Assembly (NCBI GenBank): GCA_028023455.1
Contig: JAQFVV010006294.1
Location: 188,001 to 252,000, forward strand
Reading direction: 5' to 3'
Length of the DNA: 64,000 nt
Origin: Epiperipatus broadwayi
Lineage: Eukaryota; Onychophora; Udeonychophora; Euonychophora; Peripatidae
Shown here: positions 35,355 through 46,800 of the stretch, piece by piece
Position numbering within the stretch: the first letter of the stretch is position 1
Layout: every line of letters starts with the position of its first letter
Position numbers and translations under genes: made by a program
The notes under the pieces: generated by a model
The model's input: only the letters and a program-made list of their open reading frames with translations
Database searches by the model: none
Told to the model about the DNA's origin: nothing

Positions 35355-35824
35355 ACCCAATCCAGATGCAACAAGGGAGTCAAATCTTTACTCCGATAAT
35401 AATGAATCCTATAACATCTCCTGTAGTCAAGTTTAGCTGCATAAAATGTTTTAGAGAAGAACCGGGTGGGAACCCTAGACACAACCTAGATAGCTTCAGG
35501 GATTTGTCCAAATTTCACATCATGACTGAGCAAGAAAAGATGGCATGTGAAAAATTAAGATGTACAGCTCAGCATTGCAAGAAGAAAAAACGAAACCAGC
35601 AATATCAATTCAGGCAAGGGAAGCAAGTATGGCTGAGATATCCTAGGCCGAGGAGTACAGTGCGGAGAGAAATAAAAAAAAAATTCCCAATATATAAAAA
35701 ACTATATGCACTGAAAAAGAAAGGCGGAGGAAATGTTTTTCGTTTCGAAGATAGTCATGGTATAAAAAGAATGTATAATTTCAGAAACCTAAAACCTTGC
35801 ATACCACTGGAACCTGGAAAATAG
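35351..35824 (+). pseudogene. Integrase C-terminal domain of Ty3/gypsy-like element
   Basis: A 157-codon frame. After residue about 60 it has the linker with conserved basic helix (CEKLRCTAQHCKKKKRNQQ), then the integrase C-terminal core: FRQGKQVWLRYPRPRS (about residues 91-106), KKKFPIYKKLYALKKK and GGGNVFRFEDSHG, ending YNFRNLKPCIP. This pattern is typical of gypsy integrase tails. The catalytic DDE core is absent and the frame has no upstream integrase. A deletion therefore joined gag-side sequence to the end of pol. Confidence 0.82.
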
Positions 35825-36082
35825 AGAAATTAAAAAAATAGTATAACTTGTTACACTAAAAACAACACAGGACCTGACTTAGAATTTTGACATTGAATAA
35901 TGAATAGAAAACAGATAGTACAGAAAATAAAGACCGTTAATTAGTTAGTTAGTTACTTAAATAATGTATGCAAATATTACAGCAAATTAAAGAATTAGGC
36001 TTGAACTCACCTGGCACAAATTTTTTATCTCTGACCTGAAGCAACTGCATTTTTTTTAAACATTTTTTTCTCACTAACTATT

Positions 36083-36096
36083 GGTAAAGGAAGCAA
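36083..36096 (+). other. Putative polypurine tract
   Basis: GGTAAAGGAAGCAA immediately before the start of the right LTR (TGGATCTGG). It is purine-rich except for the T and C, the expected place for plus-strand priming. Confidence 0.5.
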
Positions 36097-38574
36097 TGGA
36101 TCTGGAAGTCCGATCCACGCTTCACAGCCTTCGATAAACTTACCAATATTGTAAACCTGGATTAAGTTTATATCCAAGTATCAACAGGATTTTGCATTAA
36201 ATATAAAATTAACGTGTTTTATTTTGTACATTAACGCTTATGAAATTTAGTTATTTGTTTTAAAATATTTCTTGTAAAGTAATATTCTGTTTAAGATTAA
36301 ATTGCTATTAAAATCTCCTTTTCAAATTTATTAATCAAACATATATATACGGAAGCATAAATATATGATTAAATGCAAAATTCTGTTGAACTAAAATGTT
36401 ATTTTATTAAAATATAGCGTATGATTTTATTTTAAGATAAGCCTGCCAGCATTTCTAAAGGAATGGCATGTTTCAATTAGTTAGCCCATTCAAGGCAAAT
36501 TAAATATGGCCTTTTTTTTTAATTAATATAAATTCAAAGTTAAATACAGATATCGATAATAAGAAATTAAAGTTTATTTTTAGAAAAAGTTACTTTGAAA
36601 CAAAGGACAGTAGGGGGCTTATCAAGATGTAAAATCATACACAAAACAATAGAAGAGTAGCTCCAGAAAGGTATAAAAAGGAGGGGAGAACAAAAGACTG
36701 GGTTATTCTTGTTCTTCTGCTGGTTGTTATGCTATTATTCAGATCCTGTGCTGAGATGATTCAGATTTTGTGCTTTAAATTTTGTTCCTGAAGAAACTCC
36801 GCTGAAATTCGCCGAGATTCATTCTAAAGTATTATTCAGAGATTGACTCCGAACATATTGCTGACCCGTGTTATTGTAGAAATTGAAAAACGTATTTTTA
36901 AAGAGTTCTACCTTTTACTTCTGCTCTGATTTCAAACATATGACCCATTAAGATTTATATTAATTTGGTGGATGTGACAATGTTCGGCGGCTAGGCACAG
37001 CAGCTTTGCCTGCCATCGGGGTCCTAAATCCATCAAAATGCTGTAACATGTCCAACAAATAGAAACCTGAACTGTGAGCTGTGTCTGCGCACTTTGCGTT
37101 AAAATTGTCGCATATTTCAAATTCCTTTGGTCGGACAAATCCCAACATACATAATCAAGCCACCACGTCGAGGGAACTGGATCAAGGGAACAAGGACTGG
37201 TAACCGTATATATCTCCTCATGAACTATTACTTTACCTTTTTATAAAATACCTTTCGTTCACTGTTTCTTCAACTTATATTCATAATGTAACTTTTTCTC
37301 TTATTAGATTAATATTATATTTATATTTTTCTTTCGTTTGTTCATCTATTTTATATTTAAATTTTTTCCCTTCGCTATTCCTCATTTTAAAATGTATATA
37401 AATGTTTTCTTGTTTCATTGCGGTGTAAGTTATTTGTCATTTAAAATATTTCCAATTTAAAATAATATCTGTAAATTAAATACTAGTTAAGTTTCTTTTT
37501 GTTTGCCAACTTGATCTCCTCGATAATGCTTACTTTGTTCACATTTAGTCCAATAATTAATATTCGTACTTATAGATGTCTTTAAATATTTTAAAATTGT
37601 TTATAAAGCACAAGGCAACTAGAAAATGCTTTGTGAAGGGGTTATTTTAAATTTGTTTTATCGATGAGACTCGAGTTAACAATTTCATTTAAATTGGGAA
37701 AGTAATACTTAGACCACAAAATATTATATAATTGCCATCCGCCTCATTGTAAAATTATTTATCAGTAATCAATCGGAGAATAGCGGAGATAGTTAAAACA
37801 TTTCTAATATTTTAAAATCATGTTTATTAAAATATATTATTTAAACTAAAAAGCTTAAGTCTTCTAATGTTATTTCAACCTTTTATTAGCTTAACCTTTT
37901 ATATTACTTGTCCAATGATCCAGGCACGCACAAACACTTAATTCAGGGATCCCCAATACTATGACCGTGGGCACCATGGTGCCCGCAGACCATTTTACGT
38001 GTGTCCACCGCTATCCGAACACAATAAAAAATTATTTATCTGATATAAATAAATTTAATTTTTTTAATTTCTTATAAATTATTGTATTATATTGTAATCA
38101 AATTGTAGCACATACTATACTTTTTCAGCGTAAAAATATAAACGTTAATTATATGTTAAAATTTTATTTTTGAAATAAATATTTATTTGTACATTATGTG
38201 TATTATTAACAATATCCAACCATAAATTTACATTGAAAAAATAAATGGTGCCCACCACCTAGCCGGTATTATAGAATGTGCTCTTAAGTGCAAAAAGGTT
38301 GGGGACCCCTGACTTAATTCATAATATATTTTATGCACATTTAACTTAGTTAGCTCCATAAGTATTCTCCCTGATGCTAAGCTTGGGTAGGGTTAGAAAA
38401 TAATTTATGCGTGTCTCGGATATGTTGTTGGTTCGTGGTTAGATTCGAAAATAGATGAATAGGTCAGAGGCCTTAGTATTCTTAATTTTTATATCTCACG
38501 TATGAGTGGCCTCGAGGTACTTTCGCCTAGTATTCGAACTGGGTTAAACCAATATACATCATCCGACTGGCACA
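36092..38574 (+). repeat. Right LTR (2.48 kb, with hAT insertion)
   Basis: Matches the left LTR along its length, except for a 376-base insertion (368-bp MITE plus duplicated 8 bp) and the lack of the TA expansion. The TATA box is at 36672-36678. It ends GACTGGCACA at 38574. Confidence 0.8.
37936..38319. mobile_element. hAT-type MITE with 8-bp target duplication
   Basis: The element proper is 37944-38311 (368 bases). Its inverted termini are CAGGGATCCCCAA and TTGGGGACCCCTG, one mismatch, as in hAT MITEs. It is flanked by perfect 8-base duplications ACTTAATT (37936-37943, 38312-38319). The left LTR has the empty site with a single ACTTAATT at 31894-31901. It encodes no transposase. Internal sequence is AT-rich with GC-richer ends. 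Confidence 0.95.
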
Positions 38575-38934
38575 ATATAAAATAAAATATATTCATATCA
38601 GCCTAAAAGTTTTATATAAAGTAATAATTAAAACATTAAATCCAAACTATATTTTCCATATTTGTCTGGACAATATAAGTTTTTGAATTAGTGGGGTTCA
38701 GATTAATGTTCATCTACTTGTAGTTATAATCATTAATTTTTTTGAATCAAACTAAAAATTTCTGAACTTAGTTCAAATATAGGATATATATCATTTAGTT
38801 TACTATCTAAGTAATAATTTAATTAAATGTATATATATATTGTAACCAATCGGGTTACATGGCACACAGCAATATAGTTGCGTGTGCACATATATATATA
38901 AAATAAAGAAAAAATAGAAATAAACACACACAAA
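38575..38934. other. AT-rich spacer
   Basis: AT-rich. A small palindrome TGTAACC/GGTTACA lies at 38840-38858, and a TA microsatellite at 38890-38901. No gene. Confidence 0.5.
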
Positions 38935-39158
38935 GACCTGCAACATGGAGCATGTATTAGACTTGCTGCACCTTTTCACATTTGTATCAATCTGCTGATA
39001 ACTTTCTAATATTGTGATCTGACCAAAATAATATGTACCAGGATAGTGTATACGGATCTGTTAAATTATATTTTTGCAAGATTTACAAAATAATCGGCAG
39101 GTTGATATGAATTTGAAATAGATACAACAAGCCTAATACATGCTCCATGTTGCAGGAC
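38935..39158. repeat. 224-bp inverted-repeat element (MITE-like)
   Basis: The outer ~31 bases are inverted repeats with about two mismatches: left G.CCTGCAACATGGAGCATG, right CATGCTCCATGTTGCAGG. No target duplication resolved. Confidence 0.7.
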
Positions 39159-39159
39159 T

Positions 39160-39450
39160 AATAAAATAAGTAAAAGTATAAAATATAATATTAAAAACAG
39201 CATTTTAAAACAAATTTTGAAACAAATGAATATTAAAAAGACGTTTTTAAAACAATTTTGAGAGAAGAAATGGATATTAAAAAGACCAATTTTTTAAAGT
39301 ATAAAAATATTAAAAACAGCATTTTAAAACAAATTTTTAGAAACAAATGGATATTAATAGACGATTTTAAAAACAAATGGATATTAAAAATTACTATTTT
39401 TAAAGTATAAAAATAATATTAAAAACTGCACTTTAAAACAAATTTATGAC
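39160..39450 (+). repeat. Degenerate A-rich tandem repeats
   Basis: Blocks such as TTAAAAACAGCATTTTAAAAC and AAACAAATGGATATTAAAA recur several times (39190-39445) with variable spacing. An old tandem array. Confidence 0.6.
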
Positions 39451-42400
39451 TTTCACACTACCGACTTTAAAATGTATAATTATATATAAAGATTTTCCAT
39501 CTTAAATAAATGATGCCATCATGCAAAAAAATGTTAATTTAAATAGGCACAATCACTAAATTATAATTTTTTTAAATATTATTTACAAAAACACATAAAA
39601 TAAACACATGCTACTTACCGTGTAATATATAACAGGAATAGTCGCATTGAAGCCACAAACTTGATATTTATTTCTAATACACATAAAACAGAGATTTTAA
39701 CTGAAAAAGTTCCCCCCAAAATGGAATTTTATGGAGAACGTGATTGCACAGAGTATGTCGGGATTCTACACGGAAATGGTAATAAATATTTTTTTTTAAA
39801 GAAAAAAAAACAAAAAAATACACAAAAAGAAAAATATATAAATTATTATAAGACTTTTATTAAATATTTATCCTGTTGTCAGAAAGAAATCTTGACAATA
39901 ACTGAAAATGTTGAAATATTACAAAAAAAAAAAAAGACCTGTTGATAAAAATAAACACAATTTCACATGAGATCGAAAAACATCGCAGGGATTATTTCCT
40001 TTCAATTTGACATCAGTGCAAGATTACACATTTATTGCAGATGTGAAAAGGCCTTCTATCTCCCGTATGTTGCAAGTCTAATACCAAAGTATCTATTTTT
40101 CTACATTTCCTGGAATAAAAATAATAAATAAAGAGTTAAATAACTCTGAATTTAAAATAGAATTTTATTATAAATGAAACAGTTAAAAGGTCTGATAAAT
40201 ATTATTTGTAATTCTGATTTTGAATTTTAAAAAAAGTATGGTATTTTTGAAATCTTTTAATTAATTGGTAAAATATCTAATTTTTAAAAATCTTCATAAA
40301 ATTTTAAAGTTGCACCCAAAAGTAACTTGTAATTAAAAGTGCTTTTGAGGGGATTAAAATTCTTTTTAATCAAGATAAAAAAAACTGTTTTTAAATTTAG
40401 TGTTTTATCACCTCAAAACTATAAAATGCTGGATAAAAAATATCAGTTCAGTTTGGCTTGCAGTTTTTGTAAGAGTTGGCCAAAGTCTGGTATTAAGTCT
40501 TGGCTAAATATATTTTGTAAAAGCTGGTCAGAAGGCTTGGCTAATATTTTTGAAAAGCAGAATAGCTAGCTGCAGAGTTTGCTAGCAGAGCTCACATAAA
40601 AATGTAGCTGAAGTCAAGATAGGAGGAAGTAGCTGCTCTACAGTTTAATGGTGGAGTATGAATTCACATGGAGGCAAAGAATCCTCTTGTTTGTGTTGAA
40701 CTTCATAGCTACAAATCTGGACAAGAGTTTGCTGGCCTGAATCTCATCAAGCCTAGACCGAAGGGAGGATGCTAACCATATGTGAATTATTCTTTTCCTG
40801 ATATGACTCACCAGGACAACCAAACTCGCCAGGAGAAAGCTTGAAGAATTGGTATATGTATGCTGCTGTTTATCTATACATGCAGGGAACCACAGATAAA
40901 CATGTAGCATATATATAGCTGGTGAGTTAGTTTAAAATCCTTAAAATGACTTTTAAAATTATAACTTAATAATGTAAAATAAAACAAATGAATAATTTGC
41001 TTGAGTCAAATGTCTAAAAGTAAGACGATTTGATATATATATTTTTAAAAAAATTGTTTTGGTAATTCCTTATAAAAAATGACAATATATATATATATAA
41101 CTTAAAATTCAAGCATAATTTTATTTGAATTAAAAATCAAAAAGTAAAGAATAGACAATTCTAAAAGCATTGATAATTAATTAATCAGCAATCAAAAAGT
41201 GACCTGTCATAAAAGTGACTATTTCCTTTTAAAAAAGAACTATAATTATTTAAATTACCTGATAAAAAAAGAACTTTTCTATCAAAAATTGACTATATTT
41301 TTTTAAAAAAAAAGAGAGAGAGAGAAGGCTGTAATAAAGTTTAATAGCTTATTCAAATTATATTTTTATATATTATACATGCATATGTGAATTTTATGTA
41401 CTCTTAATATTAACCAAGGAATTAATTATGGAAAGTGTATTTGAATAACTTTTTATTTTGTCAGTTTGAAATATGTAAATGTCAATGTGTGCATATACAT
41501 GTGCAACATATATGTGAAATCAAGAAATAATTATATATTATAAAATTAATAATTTTATTTTCACAAAAATGGAATATATGATGACTTCTGTGTGTGTCTG
41601 CAATTCAATATGCACACACATGTATGTTAAATGTTATCAAATATGATAGAAAATGAATTTCATTTATATAATTAATCAATTATTGTAACACACATATATG
41701 CACAATTATATATATGTGTGTGTGTTTAAGTAAACCTAGAATAGGTATTTGTATTATTAAAAATATAAGTTAAAAAGTTTAATCATTTATTATTTTAGGA
41801 GAATTTAAATATGTTCAGAAATTACATGCACACACAAGTAGGCATATGTATATATGCCAATTGTATTGCAAATCCCAATGTGTGTCAAATAGACACATAT
41901 ATGTAAATTTTAATATTTTTTTTAGTATGAAATGACAATGCAAAAATGTTCATTTTATATTAAGCCACTGGTCTGTGTGCTGCCTGTCTTAAATAAACCT
42001 ATTGCAACATATATGTACAATAATATAATAACTTAAATTGTGACACTATATTATTCATGAAAATTACAATGTGATAATTTTTTTATTATTATTGTATATT
42101 AATCAAAATCAGAAGGCTTCTAATTGTAAAACCATATTCTAGAGAGCTTAATTTCAATTTTTTTTCCACTTATTAATAAACTTAAATTGTTAAAAAGTGT
42201 GTTGCATCATCTCTTGGTCACCATAACAGTTATTAAGCTTGTGTTCTTCTGAGCTAAATCTGTGTATAATGGCTGATATATACATGGGGGGGGTGTATTT
42301 TTAGTGCTTGTGAGCTTCCAGATGGATGATAATGATGATTGATTAATATATCCTGGAATGGTGCTAAGATTATATTCTTGAAAGTCCCTGCACTACCTTT

Positions 42401-42997
42401 TTTTTAGTTTGGTCTCTATTAGAAATTCAGATTATAGTTGGCCAGTACATTAATGGTCTGAGCATTGATGATCAGCACATTTTAATGTCCCAGCATTATT
42501 GTTTAGATTTTATAATGATGTATTTTGATGGATGAGCACTTAGTTGGTGTATCCAAGTTATGTTTAAATAATTGCCCAAGCTGGCAAAAGCTCAATAGTT
42601 AGCCTGGTCTACAGAAGACTCATTATTAATCCAGTCACCAGATTGACTGTTGATTTTTATTTTGTATTGTTCGAATTCAGTCTCCAGATTGGACTGTTGA
42701 TTTTATTCTCATGTATTTTGATTGATCATTCATGATGATGAATGATTATTTTGAGTATTATTTACTTATTGATAATGCTAGTTAATGCATGGCTAATGAT
42801 ACTTTTAGTTGTTCTAAGAAGTTAACTGATTTCTTTTGTTCTTCTGGCTGATCTCTGAGAGATTTCATATTCTCATACTCTCTCTGTATATAAAAATTGT
42901 TTATATATATTTTTTGATGTTAAACCTTGCTTTAATATCTCTGAATTTCAATATACTAATATCTTACTTTATAAATTATACTTAAATAGTACAAATT
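39451..42997. other. 3.5-kb AT-rich stretch without recognisable gene
   Basis: No domain in any frame. Minor features: an A-run at 39925-39936, a lysine-rich low-complexity frame at 39661-39945 and a purine run (GA)n near 41312-41323. Several CA/TG-rich patches (41590, 41715). A short duplicated block CAGTC.CCAGATTG lies at 42640 and 42678. Eight Gs at 42286-42293 stand out in AT-rich DNA. Confidence 0.45.
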
Positions 42998-43833
42998 ACT
43001 TATACATTTTAATAACTGAAACACACAGGCTTATTATATACCTGTGTTTATATATGTAATATATAGGGTATATGAGCACAGACTTTCACACGACCCACCA
43101 CTCTCCACACTATCTGTAACACTGACACACTTGAACACATATATGTTAAAAAGATAAATAATCACCAATATGTGCTAAACCAGCAATCATCAGTTGGTCC
43201 AGATTACCATCTCTACACATATATGCTATAAAGTACTCAGATATATATTAAGATAGCCAAACCTCATACTTTAATGGACAGACTTCAATCTACTCCACAC
43301 TCCAACTCTTCAACCATCCATACAATTGAAAATCTGATGATGGAATGCTCGAAAGCCACCCTGAGGCCGAGATCCCTTGTATATGTATAAAATGGATTAT
43401 GTACTATACATGAGGGGTCAGACTGACTTTGGGTTAACATGGGGGTGACAAGAATCTCAGGCTCAGGGTGGCCTTCGAGCATTCAATCATCAGATTTTCA
43501 TTTGGATGGATGGTTGAAGAATTGGAGTGTGGAGTATATTGAAGCTTGTCCATTAAAGTATGAGGTTTGGCTATCTTAATATATAGCTAAGCACTTATAG
43601 CATATATGTGTAGAGACGGTAGTCTGGACCAACTGATGATTGCTGGTTTAGCATGAAATATGAATATTGGTGATTATTTATCTTTTCAACACATATGTGT
43701 TCAAGTGTAACAGTGTTATGAGATAGTGTGGAGAGTGGTGGGTTATGTGAAAGTCTGTGCTTATATACCCTATATATTACATATATAGACACAGGTATAT
43801 AAAAAGCTTGTGTGTTTCAGTTATTACATAAGT
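42998..43833. repeat. Foldback element with ~370-bp inverted arms
   Basis: The left arm (42998-43367) and right arm (about 43466-43833) are reverse complements almost end to end (outer ACTTAT.../...ATAAGT, then AATAACTGAAACACAC). The ~100-base centre contains GGGGTCAGACTGACTTTGGG. It belongs to the same superfamily as 3806-4930 (shared CATCAGTTGG, TTTAATGGACAG and TTCAATCT blocks). It codes for nothing. A transcript would fold into a long hairpin. Confidence 0.85.
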
Positions 43834-43847
43834 AAAGATGTTTGCCC

Positions 43848-44309
43848 ATCCCTTGTATATGTATTAAATGGATTATGTCCTATACATGAGGGGTCAGACT
43901 GACTTTGGGTTAACATGGGGGTGACAAGAATCTCAGGCTCAGGTGGCCTTCGAGCATTCAATCATCAGATTTTCAATTGGCTGGATGGTTGAAGTGTTGG
44001 AGTGTGGAGTAGATTGAAGCTTGTCCATTAAAGTATGAGGTTTGGCTATCTTAATATATATCTGAGCACTTATAGCATATATGTGTAGAGATGGTAATCT
44101 GGACTAACTGATGATTGCTGGTTTAGCATGAAATACATATATTGGTGATTATCTTTTCAACATGTGTTCAAGTGTATCAGTATTATGAGATAGTGTGGAG
44201 AGTGGTGGGTTATATGAAAGTCTGTGCTCATATACCCTATATATTAATTATGTATATAGACAAGGTATATAATAAGCTTGTGGGTTTCAGTTATACATTT
44301 TAAGTAATA
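43848..44309. repeat. Duplicated centre + right arm of the foldback element
   Basis: A direct repeat of 43372-43833, offset about 476 bases, with few differences: it starts ATCCCTTGTATATGTA and ends GTTTCAGTTATACATTTT. It leaves the element with one left arm and two right arms. This probably arose by unequal exchange or replication slippage. Confidence 0.85.
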
Positions 44310-44685
44310 TATTTTTTCATTATTTGATATATTTTGTTTACTGGGGTTAATGTTGATTTGTCATCACCCCATGAACAACCACCATCCTTTCCACCTAAAT
44401 CACCTCATCCCCTTACAATATATTGAAAACCTGAGAAAAAATTTATGCTTTTAATAGCTTATTACTTATCACAGTAGTTAACCAACCAAATTTTCTTGCA
44501 AAATAAAAAGTAACATCATTAAGAGTTCATAATTCAACTATCATCTCTTCAAAGGAATCTGAGTTAATTAAATCAGATCATAAATATGTAAAAAATAAAG
44601 TTAATTTGATCAATCCAACATGATCTCACATTCAATATAATTTAATTACTTGAAAGAATCTTCATTGTATGAAACAGACTAAAGG
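44310..44685. other. AT-rich spacer, no gene seen
   Basis: Nothing recognisable between the foldback element and the next MITE. Confidence 0.5.
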
Positions 44686-45024
44686 TATAAACAATGAGGA
44701 TTGCCAATTCCTCAACAAGCTTTGTGATAAATGCTTAGTTATAGCGGGCTATTTGAGTTGGATAGAAGGTTTGAAGACATGTAGGTGTCTGAAAATTTCA
44801 GATTTTCCACTCAAATAACTTTTAGATAAGTGCTTGGCTTTGGGTTGGTATTTTTAGATCTAGTGTCTGAACCTACTCTGGCGCCTCTCTGAGGAGTGCC
44901 AAAGCACAAAACCATGGTCAGGGGTTTGAGGGGGGGGTGTTCCTGACAGATATTTTAAATGCTGGCTCTGGCTAAGCATTTATCACAAAGCTTGTTGAGG
45001 AATTGGCAATCCTTATTGTTTATA
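44686..45024. repeat. 339-bp element with 53-bp terminal inverted repeats
   Basis: TIRs 44686-44738 and 44972-45024 are near perfect (outer TATAAACAATGAGGATTGCC, inner TGATAAATGCTTAG). The inner ~230 bases are GC-richer (CTGGCGCCTCTCTGAGGAG). This inner part is similar to 46540-46765. No ORF. The class is uncertain; the outer TA could be part of a TA target site. Confidence 0.85.
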
Positions 45025-45470
45025 ACTTACAAGCTTAAGAGAATAGGGTCATGTAATTTATGACTCATTTTGACTATTTAGACCAAAGGTATAGTTTTAC
45101 CAATTATTAATATTATAAAAGCAACTCAAACACTAGTCTATGTTATATTTACCAAATATTGTTATATCTTGGAGAAAAGAACAAAACATATAACTGGAAA
45201 AACATTCTGCTAATCAGTTTTTCTTTGATATCCATAGATAATGTGGAATAATACTTAAGTTCCACTACATTTCCAAGAGTCAAAAATATATCTCAGAAGT
45301 TTAAAAAATAATAATATGAGCATGTTTCAGCATAAGAATAATCCATGAATAAATCTAATCCAAAGTGCAGCATATGATTCTATTTAAATATTCAATTATA
45401 AGAAATGCAGTATAAGTAAACTTATCTATATATTTCTCAATTATTTTCAACACAGAATCAACTAAAACTA
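45025..45470. other. AT-rich spacer, no gene seen
   Basis: Nothing recognisable. Confidence 0.5.
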
Positions 45471-45573
45471 CAACACACTATGCCAATATATTTCAGATAC
45501 AGGTATTCAGATTATTTATTACAACACACAATGCCAATATATTTCAGAGAAACAGGTGAACAGATTATTTATA
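45471..45573 (+). repeat. Two-copy 51-bp tandem repeat
   Basis: Units at 45471 and 45522, each with CAACACAC.ATGCCAATATA, then ACAGGT and CAGATTATTTAT. Confidence 0.8.
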
Positions 45574-46350
45574 CAATTTCAATGTATCTTCAACATTTAA
45601 ACATTTGAAAAATTGGACATATTATTAGAAGAGGTGGTAATAGATGGATAGTTGAAATCTTACTAGAAAAAGGTCATATGAGAGACAAATAGATAAAATA
45701 AAGAAGTTTATTTGTGTAATGTAAGGCCATGGATAAGAGAAACTAAATTAAACTGGGAGAGATCTTCATCGTGCAGTGGATCGATCATAACGGAAAATGA
45801 TAAATCAGACAAAACATTTATGTTACACAAATGGTCCAACACCAGTACCTATACAAAAATAGTAATTATCTTGAATATTAAATTAATAAATTGAATTTTC
45901 AAAACCAAATTCATATTGCAATGTTAATTTCAACAAAATTTGTGTGTGCTATCTTAACTTATTGGCTAATAAGTTAGTGTGATAAATTTAGCAGCAATCT
46001 GAGATTTAATTAAATGATTAGAGAACAATGAAAGCAATTTGTCCACACTACTTAAATACCATATAATTTATATAGTAATAAATCGTAAGAAAATCAGAAT
46101 TATGCAGTGTAAGGTTGAGCAAATAATTACAATATCTATGCATACTGTCATATTTACCTACTAGATATGTTATTAAAATAAAAAAATTTCTGGTAATAAG
46201 GTTCAAAGAAAGACCTAGCACTGCATAATGTGAAGAAAGCAGATGATAGTAGAGATACTTGTCCTAAACTTCTGAGGTAAAGTGAAAGGATGGTAGTCAA
46301 GTAAATTTCTTCTGTCAATCATTTAACTGCAAATGTAGATCAAATCATTT
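45574..46350. other. AT-rich spacer, no gene seen
   Basis: A slightly GC-richer patch at 45710-45850 has a short open frame without a recognisable domain. Confidence 0.45.
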
Positions 46351-46445
46351 AATTTTAATAAAGCTCGTATTTACAAATGTTATATATAGAGCTTGTTTTG
46401 CGAGCTCTATATATAACATTTGTAAATACGAGCTTTATTAAAATT
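46351..46445. repeat. Perfect 43-bp palindrome arms, 9-nt loop
   Basis: The left arm 46351-46393 is the exact reverse complement of 46403-46445 (outer AATTTTAATAAAGCTCG, inner TATATATAGAGCT), with loop TGTTTTGCG. The loop and inner arm (GAGCTTG.TTTGCGAGCTCTA.ATATAACAT) recur at about 46765-46797. So the palindrome may be a terminal repeat of a larger element. Confidence 0.9.
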
Positions 46446-46499
46446 AAGTCATGTGACATCTGACATGATTTTTTATCATTTTATTTTTTGCTATTTAGG

Positions 46500-46800
46500 C
46501 TTTGGCAATTTTATATTACTAAAGCTATTAATATATGGTGTATCTGAACTTAGTTCGGTCCTATATGGCTATTTGAGTTAGATAGGTGGATTTTTAGACA
46601 TTTGGATGTCTAAAATTTTCAGGTTTTCTTCTCAATAGTTATACATTAGATAAAGTGCTGGACTTGTCCTAGGATTTTTAATCTAATGAATATCCTAGCA
46701 CCTCACTGATGACACCAGAAGTAGAAACCGGTCTGGAGTTGATGATATTCTCAAAGCTGGTTAAGAGCTTGCTTTGCGAGCTCTAAATATAACATCAAAT
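46500..46800. repeat. Repeat sharing the core of the 44686-45024 element
   Basis: GGCTATTTGAGTTAGATAGG and a following GATGTCTAAAATTTTCAG block correspond to GGCTATTTGAGTTGGATAG and GGTGTCTGAAAATTTCAG at 44747-44802. The end (46765-46797) repeats the palindrome's loop region. The outer TIRs of 44686-45024 are not present here. Confidence 0.6.

Larger units (their letters stand above)
29984..38574 (+). mobile_element. Internally deleted Ty3/gypsy-like LTR retrotransposon
   Basis: About 8.6 kb bounded by two long direct repeats (29984-32156 and 36092-38574) that look like LTRs. Each has a TATA box (30634, 36672), starts near TGG.TCTGGAAG and ends GGCACA. The internal region (32157-36091) has a long 5' leader, a gag-like N-terminal frame (34950-35354) and, right after it, the C-terminal end of a gypsy integrase (35351-35824). 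Protease, RT, RNase H and the integrase core are missing. A purine-rich tract (about 36083-36096) precedes the right LTR as expected for a PPT. No standard tRNA-type primer-binding site follows the left LTR, and target duplications were not resolved. A hAT MITE sits in the right LTR only. Confidence 0.75.

Noticed and set aside
39661-39945. 94-codon coding gene
   Set aside because: Lysine-rich low-complexity product from A-runs.
40339-40910. Gene candidates on both strands
   Set aside because: Overlapping frames with no domain; the repeated CKSW phrase comes from a short internal sequence duplication.
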